A program made the position numbers and the translations under genes. Positions 1 through 6,836 of a DNA stretch of 16,135 nucleotides are shown here, piece after piece. Positions within the stretch are counted from its first letter, which is position 1. Each line of letters opens with the position of its first letter. The DNA comes from an uncultured Bariatricus sp. (lineage in GTDB: Bacteria > Bacillota > Clostridia > Lachnospirales > Lachnospiraceae), in NCBI GenBank assembly GCA_934320645.1, contig CAKRFP010000046.1, positions 1 to 16,135 on the forward strand, in the 5' to 3' direction. Under the pieces are notes generated by a model. It was not told the origin of the DNA and did no database searches. It saw nothing but the letters and a program-made list of their open reading frames with translations.

Positions 1-69
1 GATATGGAAAGAGCGATTGAAACTCTGAAAAAGACAATCGATATTATGATAGAAGAAGGAGATATTTAA
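1..69 (+). CDS. gdpP: C-terminal end of a probable GdpP-type DHH/DHHA1 phosphodiesterase (partial)
   Basis: The frame is open from base 1 and stops at TAA 67-69, giving the last 22 residues (DMERAIETLKK... EEGDI). The piece is a short amphipathic helix with an acidic end and contains no catalytic motif. The call rests on gene order: in Firmicutes the gene directly before rplI and dnaB is commonly the membrane-bound cyclic-di-AMP phosphodiesterase GdpP, whose DHHA1 domain ends in such a helix. The stop is one base before the rplI start, and the rplI ribosome binding site lies inside this reading frame, so the two genes are probably co-transcribed and translationally linked. The family assignment is an inference from context. 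Confidence 0.6.
   Translation, partial: DMERAIETLKKTIDIMIEEGDI
52..60 (+). promoter_or_regulatory. Ribosome binding site of rplI
   Basis: AGAAGGAG lies about 10 bases before the ATG at 71 and inside the last codons of the upstream gene. It fixes the rplI start and suggests translational coupling. Confidence 0.8.
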
Positions 70-70
70 G

Positions 71-517
71 ATGAAAGTTATTTTATTAGAAGATGTAAAA
101 TCCCTTGGAAAAAAAGGTGAGGTTGTAAATGTAAGTGACGGATATGCGAGAAACTTCATTTTCAAGAAGAACCTCGGACTAGAAGCAAACGGTAAGAACT
201 TAAATGACCTGAAGCTTCAGAAGCAGAATGAAGAAAAGGTTGCGCAGGAGCATCTGGAAGCAGCACAGGCGCTTGCAAAAGAATTAGAAGCAGCAAAAGT
301 GGAACTTAAGATCAAGACCGGAGAAGGCGGAAGAACATTTGGTTCTGTATCTTCAAAGGAAATCGCAATTGCGGTAAAAGAACAGCTTGGATATGATATC
401 GATAAAAAGAAGATCCAGATCAAAGAAGCAATCCGCACACCGGGAATGCACCTTGTACCGGTGAAGCTTCACCAGAAAGTGACTGCAGAATTAAAAGTTC
501 ATGTAGGGGAAGCTTAG
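71..517 (+). CDS. rplI: 50S ribosomal protein bL9
   Basis: The product is 148 residues, the usual length for bL9. It binds 23S rRNA near the base of the L1 stalk and helps keep the reading frame. The N-terminal half shows the bL9 signature (MKVILLEDV, then GKKGEVVNVSDGYARNF at about residues 13-29). A lysine- and glutamate-rich connecting helix follows at about residues 45-75, and then the compact C-terminal domain with the GRTFGSV segment at about 86-92. The start has a good Shine-Dalgarno sequence, and the TAG stop at 515-517 overlaps the dnaB ribosome binding site. Its place between gdpP and dnaB is the standard Firmicutes arrangement. I see nothing unusual in it. Confidence 0.97.
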   Translation: MKVILLEDVKSLGKKGEVVNVSDGYARNFIFKKNLGLEANGKNLNDLKLQKQNEEKVAQEHLEAAQALAKELEAAKVELKIKTGEGGRTFGSVSSKEIAIAVKEQLGYDIDKKKIQIKEAIRTPGMHLVPVKLHQKVTAELKVHVGEA

Positions 518-521
518 GAGG
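516..521 (+). promoter_or_regulatory. Ribosome binding site of dnaB overlapping the rplI stop
   Basis: A perfect AGGAGG begins within the TAG stop of rplI and lies 9 bases before the dnaB ATG at 531. It supports translational coupling of the two genes. Confidence 0.85.
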
Positions 522-530
522 ATCTGAGGC

Positions 531-1886
531 ATGGATGAAGCACTCATTAAGAGAGTACCACCACACAGCATAGAGGCTGAGCAGTCGGTTGTCGGAGCGA
601 TGCTGATGGACCGGGATGCGATTACAGTAGCTGCCGAGATCATTTGTGGAGACGACTTTTATCAAAATGCATATGGTGTCATTTTCGATTCCGTGGTAGA
701 ACTTTTTAATGAGGGGAAACCGGTCGATCTGATTACGCTGCAGAACCGTCTGCGCGAGAAAGCTGTTCCGGAAGAGATCAGCAGTCTTGAATTTGTAAGG
801 GAGCTGGTCACGGCAGTGCCAACTTCGGCAAATGTAAAATATTACGCCGAGATCGTATCGGAAAAAGCAACCTTAAGACGTCTGATCAAGATGAACGAAG
901 CGATTGCAGATGAATGCTATCAGGGTCAGGAACCGGTAGAGGCGATCCTGGAAAGGACAGAAAAGCAGGTCTTTGAACTGGTGCAGAACCGCGGAGGAAG
1001 CGGTGAGTATGTGCCGATCAAGCAGGTCGTGTTAAACGCTCTGGAAAAGATTGAGAAGGCTTCTAAAAGTAAAGGAACGGTTACGGGGATTCCGACCGGA
1101 TTTATCGATCTGGATTACAAGACTTCCGGGTTGCAGCCATCGGATCTGATTCTGGTTGCGGCACGTCCGTCTATGGGTAAGACGGCGTTTGTTCTGAATA
1201 TCGCGCAGCATGTTGCGTTTAAGCAGAATCGTACCGTTGCCATATTCAGTCTGGAAATGTCAAAGGAACAGCTGGTAAACCGTCTGTTCTCACTGGAATC
1301 TTATGTAGATGCGCAGCTTTTAAGAACCGGTAATCTGAAAGATTCCGATTGGGAAAAGCTGATCGAAGGAGCCGGAACGATTGGAAGATCGAACCTGATC
1401 ATTGATGATACGCCAGGTATCTCGATCTCGGAAATGCGTTCCAAATGCAGAAAATACAAGATGGAACATAATTTGGAACTGATCATCATCGACTACTTAC
1501 AGCTGATGAGCGGAAGTGTCGGCGGAAGAAATGAATCCCGTCAGCAGGAGATTTCCGATATTTCCCGTTCCTTAAAAGCACTTGCCAGAGAGCTGAGTGT
1601 GCCGGTTATTTCACTGTCACAGCTGAGCCGTGCGGTTGAGCAGAGACCGGATCACAGACCGATGCTTTCGGATCTGCGTGAATCCGGAGCAATCGAACAG
1701 GATGCCGATGTGGTTATGTTCATTTATCGAGATGATTATTATAATAAAGACACAGAGCATGTCAATGAGGCAGAGATCATTATTGCCAAGCAGAGAAACG
1801 GTCCGATCGGAACCGTGACGCTTACATGGTTGCCGCAGTACACCAAATTTGCTAATTCAGAACGAAAAGTTGTGGATGAGGAATAA
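531..1886 (+). CDS. dnaB: Replicative DNA helicase DnaB
   Basis: The product is 451 residues, normal for a hexameric DnaB (DnaC in Bacillus nomenclature) that unwinds DNA 5' to 3' at the replication fork. The N-terminal domain (about 7-110) starts with the typical PPHSIEAEQSVVGAML motif used in the trimeric collar and primase contact. A linker follows, and then the RecA-like ATPase domain from about 180. Walker A is ARPSMGKT at 211-218 with catalytic K217; Walker B is LIIIDYLQLM at 317-326 with D321; SQLSR at 363-367 and the DLRESGAIEQDAD segment at 381-393 are the conserved loop and arginine-finger regions. No intein or insertion is present. It is the last gene of the gdpP-rplI-dnaB operon and is followed by a hairpin terminator. 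Confidence 0.97.
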   Translation: MDEALIKRVPPHSIEAEQSVVGAMLMDRDAITVAAEIICGDDFYQNAYGVIFDSVVELFNEGKPVDLITLQNRLREKAVPEEISSLEFVRELVTAVPTSANVKYYAEIVSEKATLRRLIKMNEAIADECYQGQEPVEAILERTEKQVFELVQNRGGSGEYVPIKQVVLNALEKIEKASKSKGTVTGIPTGFIDLDYKTSGLQPSDLILVAARPSMGKTAFVLNIAQHVAFKQNRTVAIFSLEMSKEQLVNRLFSLESYVDAQLLRTGNLKDSDWEKLIEGAGTIGRSNLIIDDTPGISISEMRSKCRKYKMEHNLELIIIDYLQLMSGSVGGRNESRQQEISDISRSLKALARELSVPVISLSQLSRAVEQRPDHRPMLSDLRESGAIEQDADVVMFIYRDDYYNKDTEHVNEAEIIIAKQRNGPIGTVTLTWLPQYTKFANSERKVVDEE

Positions 1887-1900
1887 GAAATATAAAATGA

Positions 1901-1940
1901 AAAAGACAGGGAACAGAATCGAAACTGTTCACTGTCTTTT
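1901..1940 (+). terminator. Bidirectional hairpin terminator between dnaB and the convergent MerR-type gene
   Basis: AAAAGACAG plus GAACAG on the left pairs with CTGTTC plus CTGTCTTTT on the right, around an 8-base loop, with one mismatch. The arms begin with an A-run and end with a T-run, so the structure can act on both strands. It serves dnaB on the plus strand and the gene ending at 1948 on the minus strand. Confidence 0.85.
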
Positions 1941-1947
1941 ATTGTTA

Positions 1948-2553
1948 TTAGGTTGTTTCACCAAATAATTTCCGCAGGTAGTGCCCGGCGGCCGGCTTTG
2001 AAGCTTCTTTTCGAAGTGCTTGCTGCTGTCGGAGCAGGTGGTCGAGCTTTCGGTAACGGTCTTCTTCCAGCCGTTCTTTTGCCTGCAGGAGAAAATCCAT
2101 CTCTTTTGTCACTTTTTCGGATACTGATTTGCCAAGAGAAGCCTCCAGGATCTGGTTATTTTCCAAAAGAATTTTGCGAAGGGATTCTTCAATCAGAGGT
2201 TGATAAGCGGAAAGCCTGTCCGCGGTATGATCTGCAGGAGTCTGATCCGGAATATCCAAAACTGAATCTGTCGAAGACGCAGTCTGCGGAGGATCCGCTT
2301 TCCTGGCTTTCAGAAGTGCTTTCGTGCGAAGCATGTCCGGAAGGAGTTGTTTGATTTCCTTCAGGAGCAGTCCCTGTTCTTTGAGTTCTTTGATACAGCA
2401 GAAAAGCTGTATATCGTCTTCCGTATAGTGCCGATGTCCCATCTCAGTGCGCCCGATCGGAAGATCAAGCTCTTCCTCCCAGTAGCGGAGAACGTGTGAT
2501 TCTACGCCAACGTGTTTGGCAGCCTCTGAGATCATGTAATGAACGTCGCCCAT
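1948..2553 (-). CDS. MerR-family DNA-binding protein with C-terminal coiled coil
   Basis: The product is 201 residues. Residues 5-75 form a MerR-type winged helix-turn-helix: ISEAAKHVGVESHVLRYWEEE is the recognition helix region, GHRHYTEDDIQ the wing, and IKELKEQGLLLKEIKQLLP the following helices. A proline-, serine- and threonine-rich linker (about 85-115) leads into a charged helical segment (about 120-190, rich in E, K, L, Q) that looks like a coiled coil. No metal-binding cysteine pattern or effector domain is visible. The layout resembles RacA of Bacillus and other MerR plus coiled-coil (DUF3967-like) proteins, which can be chromosome-organising factors rather than classical activators; this analogy is an inference. 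The start at 2553 is preceded by AAGGGGG with 7 bases spacing. A later Met at residue 7 lacks such a site. Confidence 0.8.
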   Translation of the reverse strand: MGDVHYMISEAAKHVGVESHVLRYWEEELDLPIGRTEMGHRHYTEDDIQLFCCIKELKEQGLLLKEIKQLLPDMLRTKALLKARKADPPQTASSTDSVLDIPDQTPADHTADRLSAYQPLIEESLRKILLENNQILEASLGKSVSEKVTKEMDFLLQAKERLEEDRYRKLDHLLRQQQALRKEASKPAAGHYLRKLFGETT

Positions 2554-2604
2554 ACGATAACCCCCTTATTAAGATAAGTATGTGTATAGATTGAGTACAA
2601 GTCT

Positions 2605-2620
2605 ATTGTAGCATAAGAGG
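2605..2620 (-). promoter_or_regulatory. Probable extended -10 promoter of the MerR-type gene
   Basis: On the minus strand TATGC-TACAAT gives an extended -10 (TG one base before the hexamer at 2605-2610), about 50 bases before the start codon. The -35 region is poor (TTTCCA-like), as is usual for extended -10 promoters. This is a motif match only. Confidence 0.45.
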
Positions 2621-2654
2621 AAAAGATGGAAAGAAAAATCGTTCGACAAATGTT

Positions 2655-2777
2655 GCATGGAAAAATGCAGTGGATGTGTGGTAATCTGCATTTTCCAACG
2701 AGTGCACATCTCCGGTGTACAAGGATGATGTCGCGAGCGACCACCGCAGGCGCTAGAATGTGTCAAGGCACATTCTT
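2655..2777. repeat. Intergenic cluster of four inverted repeats, possible repeat element or structured RNA
   Basis: Four inverted repeats follow each other in about 120 bases. TGGAAAAATGCAG at 2658-2670 pairs with CTGCATTTTCCA at 2686-2697, with one bulged A. GTGCAC at 2702-2707 pairs with GTGTAC at 2715-2720, with one wobble. GTCGC at 2730-2734 pairs with GCGAC at 2737-2741. AGAATGTG at 2755-2762 pairs perfectly with CACATTCT at 2769-2776. No convincing gene is present in the 2554-2882 gap; open frames crossing it have no ribosome binding site or recognisable protein. The base composition is richer in G and C than the flanks. Either a dispersed palindromic element or a small structured RNA could look like this; I cannot choose. 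Confidence 0.5.
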
Positions 2778-2805
2778 TGTTCTGGGAAGTTCCTTAGGAA
2801 GTTAT

Positions 2806-2851
2806 TTGTAAAAATAAAAAAGAAACGGTTTTTAAATGAAAACCGTCTCTT
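2806..2851 (-). terminator. Intrinsic terminator of the ferredoxin gene
   Basis: On the minus strand AAGAGACGGTTTT pairs with AAAACCGTTTCTT (arms 2839-2851 and 2820-2832, one mismatch) across a 6-base loop. It is followed by a T-rich tract at 2806-2819. It begins 32 bases after the ferredoxin stop codon. Confidence 0.85.
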
Positions 2852-2882
2852 TCTTATTCCTTATTCAATCTACGTGTTCTAA

Positions 2883-3053
2883 TTACTCAGCGCTGATTGC
2901 TCCTGTAGGACATGCTGATTCGCAAGCACCACAGTCAACACATGCAGAAGCATCAATCTGCATATGATCTCCACCCATAGAGATTGCTCCTACTGGACAT
3001 TCGCTTTCGCAAGCTCCGCAGCTTACACATTCGTCTGAAATTACGTGTGCCAT
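2883..3053 (-). CDS. Small 2[4Fe-4S] ferredoxin
   Basis: The product is 56 residues, the classical clostridial ferredoxin size, and carries low-potential electrons in the cytoplasm for pyruvate:ferredoxin oxidoreductase, hydrogenase and similar enzymes. Two symmetrical cluster motifs are visible: CVSCGACESECP with cysteines 9, 12, 15 and 19, and CVDCGACESACP with cysteines 38, 41, 44 and 48. Each motif supplies three ligands to one cluster and the fourth to the other. The ATG at 3051-3053 follows AAGGAGG with about 9 bases spacing. The gene stands alone with its own promoter and terminator, so it is a single-gene transcript. Codon choice is typical of a highly expressed gene. No partner enzyme lies nearby. 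Confidence 0.95.
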   Translation of the reverse strand: MAHVISDECVSCGACESECPVGAISMGGDHMQIDASACVDCGACESACPTGAISAE

Positions 3054-3115
3054 GATATGTATCCTCCTTTTTAATTATAAAAAAATTAAAATCGATATGC
3101 CTTTCGCATAACCTT

Positions 3116-3144
3116 ATTCTAATACATAACTTGAAAATATACAA
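3116..3144 (-). promoter_or_regulatory. Sigma-A type promoter of the ferredoxin gene
   Basis: On the minus strand TTGTAT (3139-3144) and TAGAAT (3116-3121) are separated by exactly 17 bases. This leaves a leader of about 60 bases before the ferredoxin start. Confidence 0.75.
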
Positions 3145-3176
3145 GAGGAATTTATGCTTAAAAATCGATACAATTT

Positions 3177-3258
3177 GGTTAGCAACGGCGAACTAACGGC
3201 GTAAAATGGGCATTTCTTTGGTTAGGAATATAAAACCAGAAGGTTAGGAATATAAAAC
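3177..3258 (+). repeat. Direct repeats in the leader of the substrate-binding lipoprotein gene, possible regulator binding sites
   Basis: The 17-mer GGTTAGGAATATAAAAC occurs exactly twice, at 3220-3236 and 3242-3258, with a 22-base period (two helical turns). A shorter copy, GGTTAGCAA, begins at 3177, 43 bases before the first 17-mer, and the inverse CTAAC lies in between at about 3193-3197. AACGGCG is also repeated, at 3184 and 3195, 11 bases apart. Same-face spacing of this kind is typical of tandem sites for an OmpR-type response regulator, and such a regulator is encoded at 6118-6819. The link is an inference. The rest of the 3054-3400 gap is AT-rich leader without a gene. Confidence 0.5.
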
Positions 3259-3400
3259 TTATAGCTGAAAATCAAAAGAATTTATGAAATCTTAAGAAAT
3301 TTTTCTCCCTTTCCATGAAGATTTGGTGTATAGTGGGTACTGTATCATTTTATACTCGATAATGAAACTGATTTTAAGATAGAGAAAGTGGAGTGGATTT

Positions 3401-4618
3401 ATGAAAAAACGATGGAGTATACTTTCGGCTGCACTTTGTGTGGCGCTTTTAACTGGTGGATGTGGAACTGGAAGCAAGAATGATGCAGGTACAGATAAGA
3501 AGCCGACATTCAGCCATGAGACAAGAGAAGAGAATGAACACCAGAGCAGTCTGGATGTCCTGCAGCCGTCGGCGTATGGCAATGTGCAGGGGCTAGACCT
3601 GGAAAAAGGCAGTTCGATTTCTATTATCGGAAGAGGAAGCTCTTCTGCATACTGGAAAGCGGTTCAGGCAGGTGCAAAGCAGGCGGTAGCAGATATCAAT
3701 GAGAACCTGGGATATAAGGGTGATGATAAAGTAAAGCTGGTTTATTCCGCACCGGAGACAGAGAATGATGTAGATGATCAGGTCAATATTCTGGATGAAG
3801 AGCTTGCCCGTTATCCGGTTGCAGTCGGAATCGCAGCAGTTGATTCTTCAGCATGTGAGGTTCAGTTCGATCTTGCGGCAGAGAATGGGATCCCAATCGT
3901 AGCATTTGATTCCGGAACGGATTATCAGAATATCGTGTCCATGATCGATACCGATAATACAACGGCGGCTGCAACGGCAGCAAGCAAGCTCTGTAACAGT
4001 ATTGGTGAGAGTGGTCAGGTTCTTGTAATCGCACACGATTCCAAGTCTACTTCATCAGAAGAGAGAGAGCAAGGATTTGTGCAGGAAGTGGAAAAGAATG
4101 ATCCGGGCGTGACGATCGCACAGATCTGGCATCTGGATGATCTGGATTCGATCACGAAAGAGATCAATACAGATTCGTCTGAAGAGACTGCGAAGGAGAC
4201 TGCTGATGACGTGCAAAAAGCAGAGGAAGAGACAGCAGATACCCGTGATACCCAGACTGCACAGGAAGATGCGATCAAGTATCTTCTGGAAAAACATCCA
4301 GATGTAAAAGGAATTTTTACGACCAATGAAACAGCGGCAGATCTTGTAGTGAATGTTCTGGATTCTATGAATAAGACTGAGGAAGAACGGATCAAAGTGA
4401 TAAGCTTTGACGGTGGATCGGATCAGATGAAGCTTCTGGAAGATGGAAAGATCGACGGACTGATCGTTCAGAATCCATATGGAATCGGTTATGCGACTGT
4501 AGTTGCATGCGCAAGAGCAGTACTTGGTCAGGGCAATGAAGCAACAGTAAATGCCGGATATACCTGGGTTACAAAAGATAATATGAGTAAAGAGTCGATC
4601 AAGAAGATGTTTTATTAG
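3401..4618 (+). CDS. Substrate-binding lipoprotein of the ribose/sugar periplasmic-binding family, no transporter nearby
   Basis: The product is 405 residues. Residues 1-20 are a lipoprotein signal peptide (MKKR, hydrophobic core, LLTGG) with the likely lipidated cysteine C21, followed by a flexible polar stretch to about residue 68. The mature part has the two-lobe fold of the ABC sugar/XylF-RbsB class: SISIIGRGSSSAYWKAVQAGAKQA at 72-95, IPIVAFDSG at 164-172, GQVLVIAHDS at 205-214, DVKGIFTTNE at 301-310, ISFDGGSDQMKLLEDGKIDG at 334-353 and IVQNPYGIGYATV at 355-367. An acidic, threonine-rich insert occupies about 252-290. No ABC permease or ATPase gene adjoins it, so it may present its ligand to a sensor, such as the convergent histidine kinase. 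GGAG at about 3390 serves as the ribosome binding site. The exact ligand cannot be told from the sequence. Confidence 0.85.
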   Translation: MKKRWSILSAALCVALLTGGCGTGSKNDAGTDKKPTFSHETREENEHQSSLDVLQPSAYGNVQGLDLEKGSSISIIGRGSSSAYWKAVQAGAKQAVADINENLGYKGDDKVKLVYSAPETENDVDDQVNILDEELARYPVAVGIAAVDSSACEVQFDLAAENGIPIVAFDSGTDYQNIVSMIDTDNTTAAATAASKLCNSIGESGQVLVIAHDSKSTSSEEREQGFVQEVEKNDPGVTIAQIWHLDDLDSITKEINTDSSEETAKETADDVQKAEEETADTRDTQTAQEDAIKYLLEKHPDVKGIFTTNETAADLVVNVLDSMNKTEEERIKVISFDGGSDQMKLLEDGKIDGLIVQNPYGIGYATVVACARAVLGQGNEATVNAGYTWVTKDNMSKESIKKMFY

Positions 4619-4652
4619 TAAGAAGAAAGACAATGTGTGCCAGGGCATAAAG

Positions 4653-4701
4653 AAAACGGTTATAACAGACATATTTTTCATGTCGGTTATGACCGTTTTT
4701 T
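4653..4701. terminator. Strong bidirectional terminator between lipoprotein and histidine kinase genes
   Basis: A 20-base left arm (4653-4672, starting AAAACGGT) pairs with 4680-4699 (ending GACCGTTTT), with one mismatch and one G-U pair around a 7-base loop. T-runs follow on both strands. It ends directly before the stop codon of the minus-strand kinase gene at 4703-4705. Confidence 0.9.
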
Positions 4702-4702
4702 G

Positions 4703-6118
4703 TTACTGTTTTTTCGTCAGCGGAAGAGAGAAGATGAATTCTGTTCCAACACCCTCCGTGCTGATTACATTGATATTTTCATTGTGTGCCTGAATGATTT
4801 CTTTTACAATCGAAAGCCCAAGACCGGTTCCTTTTTTATCTTTTCCACGGGAAAGATCACTCTTGTAAAATCGTTCCCAGATCTTGTTGATACTTGATTT
4901 TGGAATACCGATTCCATAATCCTTGACGGAAGTATATACTTTATCGCCACGCGGGGTGGTTTCGATCGTGATCGTGGATTCCGGATTGCTGAATTTGATC
5001 GCATTGTCCAGCAGATTATACAGAACTTGCTGAATCTTGTGCCGGTCAGCATGTACATACAGATTCCGGGTTGCCAGAAGCAGTTCGATGGAAATCTTTT
5101 TGGCAGTACAGGTTCCCTCAAAAGAAGCTGCGGTGTTGCGGATCACTTCGTGAATGTCAAAATCGGTCTTGTCGAGAAGAAGATCCTTGGTATCAAATTC
5201 ATTTAACGTCAGAAGATCACGAGTCAGATCGGTAAGACGTTCTGTTTCGAACAAGATGATGTTCAAATATTTGCCCTGTATTTCCGGTGGAATTGTGCCA
5301 TCTGCCATGGCTTCCACGTAGCCTTTGATCGAGGTCAGAGGAGAGCGGAAATCGTGGGACACATTTGCTACAAATTTTTTCTGGTAATCCTCCATATCCT
5401 TCAGTTGGGAAGACATGTAGTTGAGGGAGGCAGAAAGATAGCCCATCTCATCTTGCGTGTTTACCGGAATGATAACGTCCAGATTGCCGGAAGCATACTG
5501 TTTTGCCGCATTTGTGATCTTTACAAGCGGACGGTAGATCAGAAAATGTACCCCAAGCAAAATGATGAATGAGAGTACATAAATGATCAGAATCACAATA
5601 TAAGTATTGCGCATCAGAACAAAATGTGCATCCGTGATCTGCGAGTAAGGCTTATGCACAAGCAGATATCCGCGGGTTGAAAACTTCTCTGTAACCGGAG
5701 CGATGACGGTAATCATTTCGGTATTGAAGTATCCGTGATAATCGCCGGTCAGATAAGTAGAGCCGCCTGATTCGGCAGGGTCAAAATTCTCAATCTGCGA
5801 AGGCACATAGGACACATCACCCGATTTGGCAGATGCGATCAGCGTTCCTTCGTTATCAACAAACCAGATATCCGAGTTCAGATAATCGCTCATGCCGTCA
5901 AGTTGTGTATACACATCTGCCTGGGTAATCGTTTCGGAAAAATAGTCCGGCAGATAATTGGAAGCAAGCAGATTTGCCGACTGGTACATATTGCCGGAAA
6001 TACTGCTTTCCAGATAGTGGGTTGTCAGTGTGGATGAGAGGGATGCCACCGTAAAAATACTTAAAAAACCAAGAATAATATATAAGAGGATAAATTTGAG
6101 ATAAAGGGTACTTTTCAT
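4703..6118 (-). CDS. Membrane sensor histidine kinase (two-component system)
   Basis: The product is 471 residues. Transmembrane helix 1 spans about 8-28, an extracellular sensing domain about 29-168 (PAS/Cache-like, with DIWFVDNEGTLIAS at 83-96), and transmembrane helix 2 about 171-194. A HAMP segment (about 195-245) follows, then the dimerisation domain with the H-box VSHDFRSPL and phospho-accepting H255. The ATPase domain has N-box LYNLLDNAIKFS (366-377), G1 DYGIGIP (400-406), F-box ERFYKSD (415-421) and G2 GTGLGLS (430-436). The set is complete, so the kinase should be active. It autophosphorylates and passes phosphate to the regulator encoded just upstream. The start codon overlaps the regulator's stop by one base (TAATG), a sign of coupled translation. 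The signal is unknown; the convergent binding lipoprotein is a candidate partner. Confidence 0.93.
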   Translation of the reverse strand: MKSTLYLKFILLYIILGFLSIFTVASLSSTLTTHYLESSISGNMYQSANLLASNYLPDYFSETITQADVYTQLDGMSDYLNSDIWFVDNEGTLIASAKSGDVSYVPSQIENFDPAESGGSTYLTGDYHGYFNTEMITVIAPVTEKFSTRGYLLVHKPYSQITDAHFVLMRNTYIVILIIYVLSFIILLGVHFLIYRPLVKITNAAKQYASGNLDVIIPVNTQDEMGYLSASLNYMSSQLKDMEDYQKKFVANVSHDFRSPLTSIKGYVEAMADGTIPPEIQGKYLNIILFETERLTDLTRDLLTLNEFDTKDLLLDKTDFDIHEVIRNTAASFEGTCTAKKISIELLLATRNLYVHADRHKIQQVLYNLLDNAIKFSNPESTITIETTPRGDKVYTSVKDYGIGIPKSSINKIWERFYKSDLSRGKDKKGTGLGLSIVKEIIQAHNENINVISTEGVGTEFIFSLPLTKKQ

Positions 6119-6819
6119 TACTTTACCTCAAATTTGTAACCGATTCCCCAGACGGTACTAAGTCCCCAGGAAGGATGATCCTTGATCTTCTCGCGCAGAC
6201 GCTTAATATGAACATCAACGGTACGGGTGTCGCCGACATACTCATAGCCCCAGATCTGGTCAAGGAGCTGCTCGCGTGTGAATACCTGGTTTGGTGAAGA
6301 GGCGAGGAAATACAAAAGTTCCAGTTCTTTTGGCGGCATATCTACATTCTTACCATCAACGGTTACTGCGTAATTGGTAAGATTGATCTCGATTCCCGGA
6401 TAGTCAACAACCTTTCCGCGGCTGGCGGCAGGAGTTTCTGGTTTGGCAGGCTGATAGCGTCTGAGTACCGCTTTTACTCTTGCGACAAGCTCCTTGGAAT
6501 CGAATGGTTTTAAGACGTAATCATCAGCACCAAGCTCCAGACCGAGCACCTTGTCAAATACTTCTCCTTTTGCGGAAAGCATAATGATTGGGGTATTGTG
6601 CTTACTGCGGATCTCGCGACAGACCTGATAGCCATCGATGCCCGGAAGCATCAGGTCGAGCAGCATCAGGTTTGGCTGATAGGATTCAAATGCGGTAAGA
6701 GCTTCTTCCCCGTCGTGTACGATCATCGTATCGAAGCATTCCTTTGTAAGGTAGAGAGAAATCAATTCTGCAATATTCTCGTCGTCATCTACAATTAAGA
6801 TTTTCTGTTTAGTCACCAT
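6118..6819 (-). CDS. OmpR/PhoB-family response regulator
   Basis: The product is 233 residues. The receiver domain (about 5-120) has the acidic pair D11-D12, the phosphorylation site D55 in LMLLDLMLPG, the switch residue S82 and K104 in LKPF. After a short proline-rich linker (about 122-135), the winged-helix DNA-binding domain of the OmpR type covers about 140-232, with the typical LTNYAV, PPKELELLYFL, VFTREQLLDQIWG, DTRTVDVHIKRLREKI and TVWGIGYKF segments. The ATG at 6817-6819 follows GGGGGAA, a usable ribosome binding site. Only 17 bases separate it from the mutS2 stop, so it can be read from the mutS2 transcript, and it is coupled to the downstream kinase. Target genes are unknown; the repeats at 3177-3258 are a possible site. 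Confidence 0.95.
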   Translation of the reverse strand: MVTKQKILIVDDDENIAELISLYLTKECFDTMIVHDGEEALTAFESYQPNLMLLDLMLPGIDGYQVCREIRSKHNTPIIMLSAKGEVFDKVLGLELGADDYVLKPFDSKELVARVKAVLRRYQPAKPETPAASRGKVVDYPGIEINLTNYAVTVDGKNVDMPPKELELLYFLASSPNQVFTREQLLDQIWGYEYVGDTRTVDVHIKRLREKIKDHPSWGLSTVWGIGYKFEVK

Positions 6820-6836
6820 GATAGTTCCCCCAATGA

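Noticed and set aside
2532..2811. Small open frames (61-70 residues) in the gap upstream of the MerR-type gene
   Set aside because: They run through the inverted repeats, overlap each other on both strands and have no ribosome binding site.
3220..3258. CRISPR array
   Set aside because: Only two 17-base copies with a 5-base gap are present; no spacers or cas genes exist.
4055..4681. 208-residue open frame on the minus strand across the lipoprotein gene
   Set aside because: It runs opposite to a clear substrate-binding protein and through the terminator hairpin, and its product has no recognisable domain.
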